DNA from: Rutidosis leptorrhynchoides
Lineage: Eukaryota; Streptophyta; Magnoliopsida; Asterales; Asteraceae
Reading direction: 5' to 3'
Assembly (NCBI RefSeq): GCF_046630445.1
Contig: NC_092339.1
Location: 60,261,001-60,325,000 of the forward strand
Length of the DNA: 64,000 bases
The notes under the pieces were generated by a model. It saw only the letters and a program-made list of their open reading frames with translations, was not told where the DNA came from and searched no databases. Below, in pieces: positions 47,886-60,164 of this stretch. The position numbers and the translations under genes are program-made. Within the stretch, counting starts at the first letter, position 1. Each line of letters begins with the position of its first letter.

Positions 47886-48773
47886 GCACCCCGGTCCCAT
47901 TGTGGCCCAAGAGAAGTGTATTCTACCGAATAACACTCTCCACGTTGTACACAAGCAACCAAATTATATACATAAATGTATAAATATTCCACTCACCTCG
48001 GTTACTTGAAACGCTAATCCGCTTGAGCTTCCAATCAACCAAACGTGAATCACCTAAGAAATTCACAAACAAATAATCTAAACACTCTAGCTTATGCCCA
48101 AAACACCTTAAGTGCTATTTCGACCAATTTGCACTTACCTCTATTTCGACTAAGTCAAAACTCGCCCAAAACGCTCATAATCACAATTTACTAGTGATTA
48201 TATTCCAATCCTACATTTTACTCAAGGTTTCATCATCAAAACACATTACTTGCATCAATTTACACAAAACCCATTTTGACCTAATCTCAAGTCAAAACAC
48301 CCATTTGCAAGCTTACACAATTAATCACTTATAACCTAAGTTAACTAGTAATATTAACACCCGAACATGATTATCAACTAATCAATTTCATCATCAAAGC
48401 CAAAACCCACCAACGATGGTCATCAACACCATTTACTAGCTTAAACACCCATTTATCAACTATTGGGTTTACTCAAGAACACCCAAATCAAAACCCCAAT
48501 TATGAACACTAATCGAACTATGAATACTCGGAGTTAGAACTTACCAATACTACTGCTAGGTAGCCGTGAACGAGATGAACAACTTTAATACCCGAGCTTT
48601 AGTGAGGATCCCACTCCTTCTTCTCCAAATCAAGCTTTCTCTCTCTAACACTTTCTCACTCTAGGGTTGGAGATGAGAGATTGAAGATAAGGTTGTGGAC
48701 TTGAATGAGTCCACCAACCTGCCATTTTGTGGCCTAAAACTGACCCTCAAGTGAAAAGACCAACATGCCCTTC

Positions 48774-48938
48774 TGTGAAGACCCGAAAATTTTCGACCAA
48801 ATTTAAACTTAATCTTTATATGATTTCGACAAGATAAGCAAAGTCTGTAATATTGATTCTCAAATTTTTGAACTAATTTTATATATTCAGTTAACCTTTG
48901 AATGTTGCCCGACGATTCACGAACATCTATTTGTAAAT

Positions 48939-48985
<47 letters not shown>

Positions 48986-51846
48986 AAGTTGAAAAATTAA
49001 TTATTAAAATTAATTATAAATAACTTGCAATGTGTATTTAAAAACTTATTTATGTATATTAAATAAAGATATATACATATATATAATTTCAAGTTATTTA
49101 GTAAACGATAATAACATTCGTTTATTGATTCGATTGATATTTAGATAAGTTAACTAAAACGTTTAAGATGAACAAGTAAAACACTAATTTGCTACAGTAT
49201 TTTCGAATTGCTACAGTACCCGAAAAGCTATAGTGTTTTCGAAAACCACTATTTTCTACAGTAAAAATCATTTTGCTACAGTAAAATACTATTTCAAAAT
49301 GAAAATATATGTATATTTTACAAATGTTATAAAATATAATATTAACTTAGATATAAAATGTTTTGATTTAAAATAATATTATTATATATTAAGACGTTAA
49401 TTTATAGACGCAAATGACCAAAACACTCGAACGTACAAGATACACTTTGGGTAACATAGTTATTGGTAATGTAAGTCCATATTTTGACAAGGGTACAAGT
49501 CATGAAACGTATAATGCAAATTATTTAAGCGTACGAAGTAACGTTCGAAAAACCGGAATCGAGACATAAACTGGGCATCAATGTACAAGACAACGGAACT
49601 AAAGTTACAAGTCACCTATGCACAAGAATATAATATAATATATATATATAATTAATATAAATTATATATATTATATTATATAATTAAATAATATGTCGAC
49701 AAGCTAGTGTACAAAACAATGTGAGCTGGATCAGCACCCCATGCGATCGCATGGGAATTGGGCATGACAGCCATGCGATCGCATGGCCCTAAAAGTTTGG
49801 CCAAGTCCTATAAATTGACACGAATTCTGCTCGAGTTGTTTACACCTTCACAATTCTTTCTCTCCTTCTGTAAAGAAATATATATATTTATATTATTATT
49901 AATATTATTAAGATTAATATTATTATTAATCTTATAGTTAGGAGTATTATTATTAGTATTATTATACATTAAATATTACGACGAAGTTATGTCCAAACGA
50001 TTTCAAAACAAGATTTTAGAGTCGGATAGAACTAAGGAAATTATGGGTTATAGCTATGGAGGTTATGAGTATTGCTTGGGGGGTTATGATCATGAGTCAA
50101 ATGTCAACCTAGCGTTTATCATCTCCGTTGTGTCTACGTACTTTCCTACAATATTGAATCATAATATTGATACGTGAGCATTCATATCTTACCTTTTATA
50201 TATTAATAGTGTATCCATGTCTAGTGCTCCAGTATATATGTTTGTGCATGCTTGTATGCTTTAATTTTGTCGTTAAACGGTTTATGATGAATCACGAATT
50301 TGATACATATGCTACTGATATAAAGTATATGATATGCATGTCGTTGGAAAGCTATCAAAAAATTAATAACTTTTCATTTAAAATCGCGTGATTTTGATGA
50401 ACGGATTAAAAGATATGGTCAACTGAATTATGTTTGACATTAATTGAAATTGTGTTTGAAACTGTAAATTAATATTTAAACAACTTGTCTATGAGATTGA
50501 TAAATTGGATTTTTAGATATTACTAATCAAGTAAATGAATTTCTATATAAGGCACGTCTCGTTTTGTTGAACAATTGTCAAAGTTGACTGTCTTATCATG
50601 TTTTAAAGCTTTATAAATACTATAATCTGATTTTATAAGTATTGGAAAGCTATGTGAAAGCCATGATAATTCAAATATAATATAGCTCCTAAAATAGATA
50701 ATATTTTTAGTTTGATAAACTATAAATTCGTTCAAGACTGATACTATGTTAATATGATAAACATGTATAGATTTAAAGATCATATTGGGTCAGGATGACT
50801 TTTGAGATGACTTTTGTTAACTTTTGCATGTCGGTCTCGAGCATTAAGATTGTGATACACTATGACCCGACCTAGCTTTTTAGACCTGTATTGACCAACA
50901 TATGTTCTCTAGGTTGAGATCTACGGTTATCTTGCATTCTGAGTTTCGGTCACATTTCGGTGAATGACCTTATGTGCTGCTAAGTTGAGTTTCATTCGCT
51001 CCCTTTTTAATTGCTTTTGCAATCTATATTTTTGGGCTGAGAATACATGCACTTTATTTTAAACACAATGGATACAAGTACATACTACATTCTACACCGA
51101 GTTTGAACCGAAAATCCCTTAGTTTTGGTAACTAGTAACTGCCGGTTATAAGAACTTGTGAGCGCGAGTAGTTGTATATGGATCCATAGGGCTTGACATC
51201 CCCGTCTGTTCCAGGTATAGAAACCCTAGTCTGAACTATAAAACAGACGTATGCTATTTGAGTTTAATACACGTTGGTTTGCGTGTATTGTACATGTTAG
51301 TTGCATGTATGTTAAAATAGGGGTACTTATTATATACGTTAAGTTTAGTTACCAGGTTGCTCAATCTTGTAGAATATTTTGATAAACGTTTCTGGATGAA
51401 ACAACTGAAATCTTGTGATCCACCTTTATATACGGATTATGCGCAACATTAAAACTATGAACTCACCAACCTTTGTGTTGGCACTTTTAAGCATGTTTAT
51501 TCTCAGGTTCCTAGAAGTCTTCTGCTGTTTGCTTATACGTTATACAAGCTAAGTGCATGGAGTCATACATGCTTTATTCAAGAAAACTTTGCATTCACAA
51601 AATCATCATCATGTATCTTATTTGACTGTATTGTCAACAGATGTATTGTTAAAAACTATTATATATGGTGATTGTCTATACGTAGAAATCATCAGATGTC
51701 GAAAACCTTTTATTTATATATTCATTTATGGTGTACCTTTTCAAAAGAATGCAATGTTTACAAAACGTATCATATAGAGGTCAAAACCTCACTATGAAAT
51801 CAATGAATGATGTATTCGTCCAAATGGATTTGGACGGGTCATCACA
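48774..51846 (+). mobile_element. solo LTR (3073 bp), target duplication CCTTC
   Basis: Starts TGTGAAGACCCG and ends GGGTCATCACA, with CCTTC at 48769-48773 and 51847-51851. No gag-pol is present. Short ORFs at 49989-50391 show no family motif. The segment 49395-49830 resembles the promoter part of the Athila LTRs, including the palindrome pair and TATA box. The length and ends suggest a Ty3/gypsy LTR, possibly Tat or Athila. The plus orientation follows from the TATA and palindrome order. Confidence 0.8.
49738..49787. repeat. palindrome pair in the solo LTR
   Basis: CCATGCGATCGCATGG at 49739-49754 and 49771-49786, each extended to an 18-bp perfect palindrome, at 32-bp pitch. TATAAA follows at 49809-49814. 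Confidence 0.92.
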
Positions 51847-52031
51847 CCTTCATTAACTCAAAACAGAAAAATCAGAATTCTGTAGCAGGTCAGGTGCGCG
51901 GCGCGCACCCCTTACCTTGCGCGGCACGCACGAAGGTCAAAACAGTCTGCCAGTTTTTAAAACACACCACGCTTTACACACTTTACGTACAGCATATCTA
52001 CATTATGTGCAATAAATATTTGGGTCTTACA

Positions 52032-52045
52032 ACTCTCCCCCACTT
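52032..52045 (-). other. NA-1 polypurine tract
   Basis: The minus strand reads AAGTGGGGGAGAGT directly before the LTR start. It is identical in all 14 bases to the Tek-2 tract at 60781-60794. Confidence 0.8.
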
Positions 52046-53879
52046 AAACTCCATCACGTCCTCCTGATCTTCGTCACTTAACCAATCGGACCTACACTCT
52101 ACGGTCCTCGACGTACATCCGAATTCGATTTCCGCACAATATCTATTAACCCAAAGGCTTTTCCCATTTGCTAACACGCACTAGCACACAGTCTCCTTTA
52201 AAGTCCACGACGACTACAACGAGCACACATATAATCTTACGTATCTCTATGGATTCTCTAGGCGACTTCTCTCATTAAGTTACCTTTTTCGACCAAATTG
52301 TCACCCGCGATTTATTAAATCTAACAAATTCGAGCACCAAGTATCGTTTCATTCCCCAACTGGAACGAACTCATGCTTCAATCACCCGACATACACAATC
52401 TAACACCCAAAACTCATACCGAGTTAGTAATTTCCTTAGCGTACTTCGATCACGTACATTGCTAAAATAAAGTTTGTACCACTAACATAGTCACAAACGA
52501 CTCAACGGAGCCAACAAAAGGAGTATCCTCACGATTGGATAACGCTCGACATGTTACTTGCAAGAAAACAAGCGCACCAAGTGATATTGTATCGTCTAAT
52601 CGAACTTAAACCCACATCATATACTAACGCACCTATCGATATGGTATCGTCTAATCAAACTTAAACCCATATCTCATGCCAACTCACGCCTTGATATGGT
52701 ATCGTCAAATCGAACTTAAGCCCATATCTCCTTCAACCGCTTTTGCAAATGAGGTATCGTCAAATCGAACTTAGACCCTCAGTGCACATACGCTAAGTAT
52801 GTACACATACTTAGTATAATTCCACTCGACTTGGAATTCCCGCTCACTTAACTCTCGACGAGTTATCAATGCTACTATCTCGAGTAGTAACTTAAATCTA
52901 ATCAATACATACAATTTCAACCTAAATTGTACTTTTCCATCATTCGACCATTCTAGGTCTCGACACTAATTCCAAATCTATCACAAACACCATTCGGAAT
53001 TTTCACATTACAATCCCTTTGTGCGGGAGTAACACTCCCCCCTTAGGATCTCGTCCCATAATCACATTGTCAAGATATTATCATCCGGCGATAAACATCA
53101 TTTCCTGAATTACATGACTATACCTTTCGTCGGTCATAGTCTTCTCCGTTCACCATTTCGTTTCCAACGATGGAAATTAGAACTCACTGCCACCCATTGG
53201 CGTCGTCTAAACAATGACTTAAACCAACACGATTCATATGTCACAAATATTTTCTCCATCCTCGAGCATAGGAAAGATTTAAGATTATCCTTCATCACTT
53301 CTGTGAAAATCTCACTACAATTTATCCAAGCTTTATCTTGCAATTTTCCAATTGCTAATGCTTGTCACACCTTCACCGTCACACATATACCTAAGAGTTT
53401 CACTCTGATACCCTAAGTACAATGTAACCATCACCTCATCGGAGTCGAACATTACGCTTGCAGGTATAAAAAGGCACCTAACGCCGCATCATTTAGACTC
53501 CACTACAACATTTATCAAAGTCAAAAGACTTGTTACCTAGGGTTCCATCCGCCCGAGGACACCTATAACATAATTAGGATGACATTAAGTCATACGTGCT
53601 CGTTGAACCTTATGGTTCATAATCTTACAACACAAAAGCGACCACGCGCCTACAAGTAACACCAAAGCCTAGTCCCATGGCTTGATAAAATATTTTACCC
53701 GACACTAAGGAATGCTTGGAAGCACCAAGTCTTACGTCCTTCAACCGTCAACCCAAACATCATCAAGGGGAAATTCCGAAAGGAATCCTACCCTTCATTA
53801 CACTACGCACTAACAATGCATCAAATCAAAACTACAGGTACATTTCAATAGAGAAATCAAAATGTACCTGAAACATCGT
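52046..53879 (-). other. NA-1 internal non-coding region where pol would be expected
   Basis: The 1.8 kb hold no protease, reverse transcriptase, RNase H or integrase motif on either strand, only unremarkable short ORFs. A second hairpin array lies at 52584-52781, with arms GATATGG/CCATATC at 52638/52667 and 52693/52722, and TGAGG/CCTCA at 52750/52777. Confidence 0.7.
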
Positions 53880-54940
53880 CGTCAGGTTCTCGCGCATCAT
53901 CACTAATCATCACCTAGTTGCGCCCCCGGCATCACCAACCAATTTCGGACACTCAGACTTCCGGTGCCCCTTTTTCTGACAATTAAAACATGTAACCTGG
54001 TTGGAAGATGGCTCCGTACAATCTCGAGACAAATAACCCCGTAACCCACAGTTGTAGCAAGTAGGGAGATAATTTTCGGAGCCACCTTCTTCGCACTACC
54101 GACAACTTCAGTCACGCTTTTACTCTTCTTATTCGAATGCATCGTAGTTTCGAACTTTTGCTTACTAACATCGGAACCACTTGCCTTCGAAATCTCCAGT
54201 TTGAAACCTTGTGCCAACTCAAATAACTCTTTAAAAGACTTAGCCATCCCCCGACTAATCTTACGTTTCAATTCATCGCTTAAAGTACGATAAAAGTCTA
54301 GCATCAACATTCGGTCATCACCGACATACTCCGGACAAAAACGAGTTTTTGACAATAAAGTACACTTGAGAGTAACCAAGTCCATCGAACCTTGTCGCAA
54401 ATCACGCAACTGGTCCCGAATTTTATTAAGGTGGGATTAAGTCCGATATTCATCAAAGAACTCCCTTTTAAACTCTTCCCACGACAAGTTCATACATTGT
54501 TGTTCACCATACAGTTGAATCTTGTCATCCCACCACATCTTAGACTCTTCACGTAACATACTAGAACCATATCTTTTCTTCTTCTCGGGAGGACATTCAC
54601 TAGTACGGAAAGCCCCCTCGATGTCGGAAACCCAACACGTACTCCATTAAACATAGGAGGTTGAGCATCCTTAAAATTTTTGTAATGGAAGTCCCGCCTT
54701 CCATGTCCCCCATTACCATCACCCCCTTCACCACGAGGATGGATGTTTCTATCCTCGAGTGCCTCTTCGATCACAGCATTCATTCGTTCATTAATTAACT
54801 CGGTTACTTGTCCATCGACTTTTTGACATCCTCGAGAAACTCCGCTTTTTTGACATTTAATGATGGCCTCAACCTTAGCCGTGAACTCGGAGTCTTCGCC
54901 TTGATCATCGTTATCATGTCCGTTCCTCGTCTTCATTCTA
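53880..54940 (-). pseudogene. NA-1 gag, frameshifted
   Basis: Starts at ATG 54936 (MKTRNGHDNDDQGEDSEF), with FHYKNFKDAQPPMFNG near residue 85. A frame change near 54640 and a junction at about 54440 follow. The second piece (54409-53903) has LRQGSMDLVTLK, FCPEYVGDDRMLMLDFYRTL and FKELFELAQGFKLE. Read across a further frameshift near 54085, two knuckles follow. In the first, CYNCGLRGYLSRDC, Tyr replaces the zinc-binding His, and the second is CFNCQKKGHRKSEC. It is related to Tek-2 gag. It is the only coding region of NA-1, so NA-1 is a gag-only non-autonomous element. Confidence 0.85.
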
Positions 54941-55347
54941 ATAAATGAACTCGGTTAGGAATGCAACACGAATAATTTACATACACCGCCAAGATCTATA
55001 TTCACCATCATATAAATATGTCACCGTTCGTACACCCCCATCTAGTTCAATACTTGTTGTACATCACTTACATGACTTGGCTTGCAACCGTAATAATGGT
55101 CGCGAAGCATTATTACGCTCACACGCCATGCCGAGCTCATGAATACAACAACCATCTCGCTAGATCTTCAACACAAACAACATGATTAATAACAACATAA
55201 TCAATACATAGCTAGTTCACCTACAATCTAAGGCACTAGCTAAAACCCGAGCCGATCCGTAATCCTACAAGTCCCGCAACAAATAAGCACACACAAAAAG
55301 TCTAAGTCTAGGCACCTATCTCAAGTCACCTAAATCCCTTAGACCAT
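54941..55347 (-). other. NA-1 5' leader
   Basis: A non-coding 0.4 kb between the primer site and gag. Nothing specific is seen in it. Confidence 0.6.
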
Positions 55348-55359
55348 GCTCTGATACCA
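55348..55359 (-). other. NA-1 primer-binding site (initiator tRNA-Met type)
   Basis: The minus strand reads TGGTATCAGAGC two bases after the LTR end. This sequence is complementary to the plant initiator tRNA-Met and is the usual chromovirus site. Confidence 0.88.
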
Positions 55360-55361
55360 CT

Positions 55362-57764
55362 TGTAACTACCCAACCCATTATCCAACCGAATACGCAAGA
55401 TAATTTTTTTTATATATATACAAGAGGGTGCGCGGCGCGCAACCCTCATTGTGCGCGGCGCGCACAAAGCTAAAACAGTTATGTCCGAAAATTTCCATTT
55501 TCGTTTAATGATCTCCCACTTCCCGACACTTTTAGACTAAAAGCTTTTCACAACATATTATAATATGTAAAACTAACACGTTTCAATAATAAAACAAGTT
55601 TTACGACACCGAGCCCACATCGGCCGTTTTACGACTTTCGTACAAAAATACAAGTTTCGACTACATAAGTTTAAGTTCCAAACACAACTACGAGCATGAT
55701 GTTTGGGGATAAACTACCCAATCCTAAGTCGAAACCAAAAGTAATCCAAGCAAGCATCAAAAGGGAAATCATCTAATCCCGAGCATACCCTTTCCATGTC
55801 CGCCTCCGGACCTAAAAATGTAAACAACGAGAGGGTAAGCTAATGCTTAGTGAATGCAATACTTATACGCATACATACATAATTCAATCACTTGCATACA
55901 CCTACACAAATAACACACGGCATTAACAATACATAATATCACGAAATCAATTGTACAACAAGCCAACATCGATAACATAAAGGTCACATCCAAATTACAA
56001 AGCTAAAATATGAATACGTACAAACCACTGGTTAAATGACAATCATAAGGGAATAATCCCCTTTAAAAGCCACATATGTTCGTAACATCAAATAGTACCA
56101 AGAATCCAATTCCATGAGTGGTATCGTCTCATCGAACTTCAAAGCTACTCTTCATGCTTCATGTGGTATCGTCACATCGAACTTTAAGCCCACATATGAG
56201 GTATCGCCACATCGAACTTTAAGTCCTCATCAAGCAATACAAAAGTAGTATGGAATCGTCAATAACGAACTTTAAATCCATACATGAGGTATCGTCACTA
56301 TCGAACTTAAACCCTCATCAAACAAACAATCATGGTATGGCATCGTCAATACGAACTTTAAATCCATACATATGAGGTATCGTCACATCGAACTTAAACC
56401 CTCATCGAACAACGTAATAGTGGTATGGCATCGTCCCATCGAACTTTAAGTCAATACATATGAGGTATCGCAGCATCGAACTTTAACCCTCGTCCCGTAT
56501 CGAATAATACAATAGTAGTATGGCGTCTTCATCAACGAACTTTAAATTCATACATATGAGGTATCGCCGCATCGAACTTTAAAACTCGTCCCGCATCGAA
56601 TAATACAATAGTAGTATGGCGTCGTCATCATCGAACTTTAAATCCATACATATGAGGTATCGCCGCATTGAACTTAAACCCTTATCCCGCACCCCGGTCA
56701 AAATGTGGCCCAAGAGAAGTGTATTCTACCGAATAACACTCGCCACGTCGTACACAAGCAACCAAATTATATACATAAATGTATAAATATTCCACTCACC
56801 TCGGTTACTTGAAACGCTAATCCGCTTGAGCTTCCAATCAACCAAAAGTGAATCACCTTAGAAATTCACAAACAAATAAGCTAAACACTCTAGCTTATGC
56901 CCAAAACACCTTAAGTGCTATTTCGAACCAATTTGCACTTACCTCTATTTCGACTAAGTCAAAACTCGCCCCAAACGCTCATAATTACAATTTACTAGTG
57001 ATTATGTTCCAATCCTACATTTTACTCAAGGTTTCATCATCAAAACACATTACTTGCATCAATTTACACAAAACCCATTTTGACCTAATCTCAAGTCAAA
57101 ACACCCATTTGCAAGCTTACACAATTAAGCACTTATAACCTAAGTTAACTAGTGATATTAACACCCGAACATGATTATCAACTAATCAATTTCATCATCA
57201 AACCCAAAACCCACCAACAATGGTCATCAACACCATTTACTAGCTCAAATACCCATTTATCAACTAGTGGGTTTACTCAAGAACGCCCAAATCAAAACCC
57301 CAATTATGAACACTAATCGAACTATGAAAACTCGGAGTTAGAACTTACCAATACTAACACTATGTAGCCGTGAACAAGATGAACAACTTTAATACCCGAG
57401 CTTTGGTGAGGATCCCACTTCTTCTTTTCCAAATCAAGCTTTCTCTCTCTAACACTTTCTCACTCTAGGGTTAGAGGTTGAAGATGAGAGATTGAAGATA
57501 AGGTTGTGGACTTGAATGAGTCCACCAACCTGCCATTTTGTGGACTAAAATCGACCCTCAAGTGAAAAGACCAACATGCCCTTCATTAACTCAAAACAGA
57601 AAAAGCAGAATTCTGTAGCAGGTCAGGTGCGCGGCGCGCACCCCTTACCTTGCGCGGCGCGCACGAAGGTCAGAACAGTCTGCCAGCTTTTAAAATGCAC
57701 CACGCTTCACACACTTTACGTACACCATATCTACATTATGTGCAATAAATATTTGGGTCTTACA
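55362..57764 (-). repeat. NA-1 5' LTR (2403 bp)
   Basis: Corresponds to the split left LTR with high similarity. It carries palindrome pairs at 55429/55452 and 57628/57651 (TGCGCGGCGCGCA, 23-bp pitch) and the hairpin array at about 56116-56690. The right flank AAAAT matches the left flank AAAAG in four of five bases. Confidence 0.92.
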
Positions 57765-58667
57765 AAAATTTTATTCATGTAAAGTCCCTAAGTGGGGGAG
57801 AGCTAATTATTCATGGTGATAAAAGAAGGAGACTCGTATCGTTATGCACTTATACGCGGGCACACCGTTTCCTTAGTAGTGGTGGCATGGCTTTTCTTGC
57901 CCATGTGGTTGATACTGACGAAGATCCACCATCCATTCGTGAAATTTCAGTGCTTAATGAATTCGAAGACGTTTTTTCGGATGAGTTACTGGGTGTTCCG
58001 GCAGAAAGACAAGTTGGATTTTGCATTGAGTTGCTTCCGGGGGCTACTCCCATTGCTAAAACTCCTTATCATTTTGCACCAATGGAAATTCAAGAGTTGT
58101 TGAATCAAATCCAAGAGTTGCTTGAAAAGGGTTTCATCTGACCGAGTGCTTCTCCATGGGGCGCTCCAGTTTTATTCGTGAAGAAGAAAGATGGTAGTAT
58201 GTGGATGTGCATCGATTGAACAAAGTGACGATCAAGAATCGTTATCCATTGCCTCGGATTGAAGATTTGTTTGACCAACTCCAAGGTGCGACGTATTTTT
58301 CTAAAATTGACTTACGGTCAACTATCACTAAATGCGGGTCCGTGAGGAAGATATTGAGAAGACGGCCTTTCGAACTCGTTACAGGAATTTTGAATTTGTA
58401 GTTATGCCCTTCGTTCTTACGAATGCACCGGCGGCATTCATGGATCTTATGAACCGAGTGTGCCAACCTATGTTGGACAAGTTGGTAATTATGTTCATTA
58501 ACGACATACTTGTCTATTCTAAGAGTATGAAGGAACATGAATACCATTTGCGCGAAGTGTTGAAGACATTGCGGAAGGAGAAGTTGTATGATAAGTATTC
58601 CAAGTGTGAATTTTGGTTAAGGAAAGTGCAATTCCTTGGCCATATTGTAAACAAGGAAGGCATTTAA
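57765..58667 (+). pseudogene. Tek-2 protease end and reverse transcriptase, catalytic Asp lost
   Basis: Resumes the protease frame (LSGGELIIHGDKRRR), then AFLAHVVDTDEDPPSIREIS. Reverse transcriptase has [19 protein letters not shown] with a TGA replacing an Arg codon near 58139. A small deletion at the MCID block near 58218 and a frameshift near 58322 follow. The continuation has [20 protein letters not shown] and [12 protein letters not shown], where the first Asp of the usual FIDD is Asn, removing a catalytic residue. The frame is closed by TAA at 58665-58667. Confidence 0.87.
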
Positions 58668-60164
58668 GTAGATCCGGGGAAGATAGAGACAGTGAAGAGT
58701 TGGGGACAACCGACTACCCCTACGGAAATTCGAAGTTTTCTCGGATTGGCCGGTTATTATCGTCGATTTATCCAGGACTTCTCAAAAATCGCTTCTCCAT
58801 TAACGAAGTTGGCAAGGAAGAACACGAGATTTAATTGGGAAAACGAGCAAGAAATTGCTTTCCAATTTCTGAAAGAGAAGTTGTGTCAAGCTCTGGTTTT
58901 GGTGTTACCAGAAGGTATTGAAGATATGACGGTTTATTGTGATGCCTCATTAAATGGGCTCGGGTGTGTTCTAATGCAACGGGGTAAAGTCATCGCTTAT
59001 GCCTCTCAACAATTGAAGGAACACGAAAAGAGATATCCGACTCATGACCTTGAGTTGGCAGCGGTGGTGCATGCATTGAAAATTTGGCGCCACTACTTGT
59101 ATGGTGTCAAGTGTATGATTTATTCGGATCACAAGAGTTTAAAGCATCTCTTTGATCAACGAGATTTGAATTACCGTCAACGTAGGTGGATCAATGTGGC
59201 AAACGATTATGATTGTGAGATACTTTACCATCCGGGTAAGGCGAATGTGGTCGCGGATGCGTTGAGTCGAAAGAGTCAACATCCGACAATACGAGTAGGA
59301 TCGTTACGCATGACTATTATTAATGATTTTCTTGTAAAGCTTGGTGAGATACAAATTGAAGCTTTTGTTAACAACAAACGTGAAGAACGAATCATGGGGC
59401 AAACGGAGTCTATTACCTTAGGCCCGCATGGTTTGTTGTCCTTTCAAGGAAGAGTATGGGTGCCTAAAATGGGTGATTACCGACAAGTGCTACTTGATAA
59501 AGCACATAAGTCAAAGTATTCCATTCATCCGGGTGCGACAAAGATGTACCTTGATTTGAAGAAAGAATATTGGTTGTCCGGAATGAAACATGATGTGGTT
59601 AAGTATGTTGAACAATGCGTTACGTGTTTGCAAGTTAAGGCCGAGCACCAAAAGCCGTATGGTATGTTACAACCGTTAGAAATCCCGAAATGGAAATGGG
59701 AGCACATTACCATGGATTTCATTACAAATTTACCAAAGATGGCGAGAACCCAATTTGATACAATTTGGGTGATAGTTGATCGGTTGACGAAAAGTGCATT
59801 GTTTCTTCCCATTCGAGAAACGATATCGTCGGAGACTTTGTCTAAGTTGTTTATCAAGGAGGTGATATCGAGGCATGGGGTTCCTATATTCATTGTTTCG
59901 GATCAGGATACTCGTTTCACATCTCGATTTTGGAATAAGTTTCACGAAGATATGGGTACACAATTGAAGATGAGCACGGAGTATCATCCTCAAACAGACG
60001 GTCAAACCGAACATACGAATCAAACGTTGGAAGATATGCTACGGGTGTGTGTTATTGATTTTGGGGGTGGTTGGGATAAGCATTTACCTTTGGTGGAATT
60101 CTCGTACAACAATATTTATCATACTAGTATCGGGATGCCACCTTATGAGATTCTTTACGGGTGA
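58668..60164 (+). CDS. Tek-2 RNase H and integrase core
   Basis: An open stretch of 490 residues from 58692, whose ATG is internal to the polyprotein, in the same frame as the preceding piece. RNase H has [49 protein letters not shown] and [10 protein letters not shown]. Integrase has [17 protein letters not shown] through [12 protein letters not shown]. Catalytic residues are in [19 protein letters not shown] and [10 protein letters not shown]. It ends MPPYEILYG and then TGA, where the family continues with an Arg-rich turn. This is the best preserved pol segment in the window after the Ath-2 integrase region. Confidence 0.9.
   Translation, partial: VDPGKIETVKSWGQPTTPTEIRSFLGLAGYYRRFIQDFSKIASPLTKLARKNTRFNWENEQEIAFQFLKEKLCQALVLVLPEGIEDMTVYCDASLNGLGCVLMQRGKVIAYASQQLKEHEKRYPTHDLELAAVVHALKIWRHYLYGVKCMIYSDHKSLKHLFDQRDLNYRQRRWINVANDYDCEILYHPGKANVVADALSRKSQHPTIRVGSLRMTIINDFLVKLGEIQIEAFVNNKREERIMGQTESITLGPHGLLSFQGRVWVPKMGDYRQVLLDKAHKSKYSIHPGATKMYLDLKKEYWLSGMKHDVVKYVEQCVTCLQVKAEHQKPYGMLQPLEIPKWKWEHITMDFITNLPKMARTQFDTIWVIVDRLTKSALFLPIRETISSETLSKLFIKEVISRHGVPIFIVSDQDTRFTSRFWNKFHEDMGTQLKMSTEYHPQTDGQTEHTNQTLEDMLRVCVIDFGGGWDKHLPLVEFSYNNIYHTSIGMPPYEILYG

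Larger units (their letters stand above)
46566..52031 (-). repeat. NA-1 3' LTR, split by a solo LTR (48774-51846)
   Basis: The plus strand starts TGTAACGACCCAACC and ends GGGTCTTACA. It corresponds to 55362-57764. The parts are 46566-48773 and 51847-52031, about 2.39 kb in total. It carries a palindrome pair near each end (46634/46657 and 51895/51918, 23-bp pitch) and the hairpin array at 47326-47885. Confidence 0.9.

Noticed and set aside
49989-50391. Two short plus-strand ORFs in the solo LTR
   Set aside because: No family motif or repeated homologue is seen, and the length is what AT-rich DNA gives by chance.
53114-53416. ORF of 100 residues inside NA-1, checked as a possible pol remnant
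   Set aside because: No protease, polymerase or integrase motif was found on either strand, so it looks incidental.
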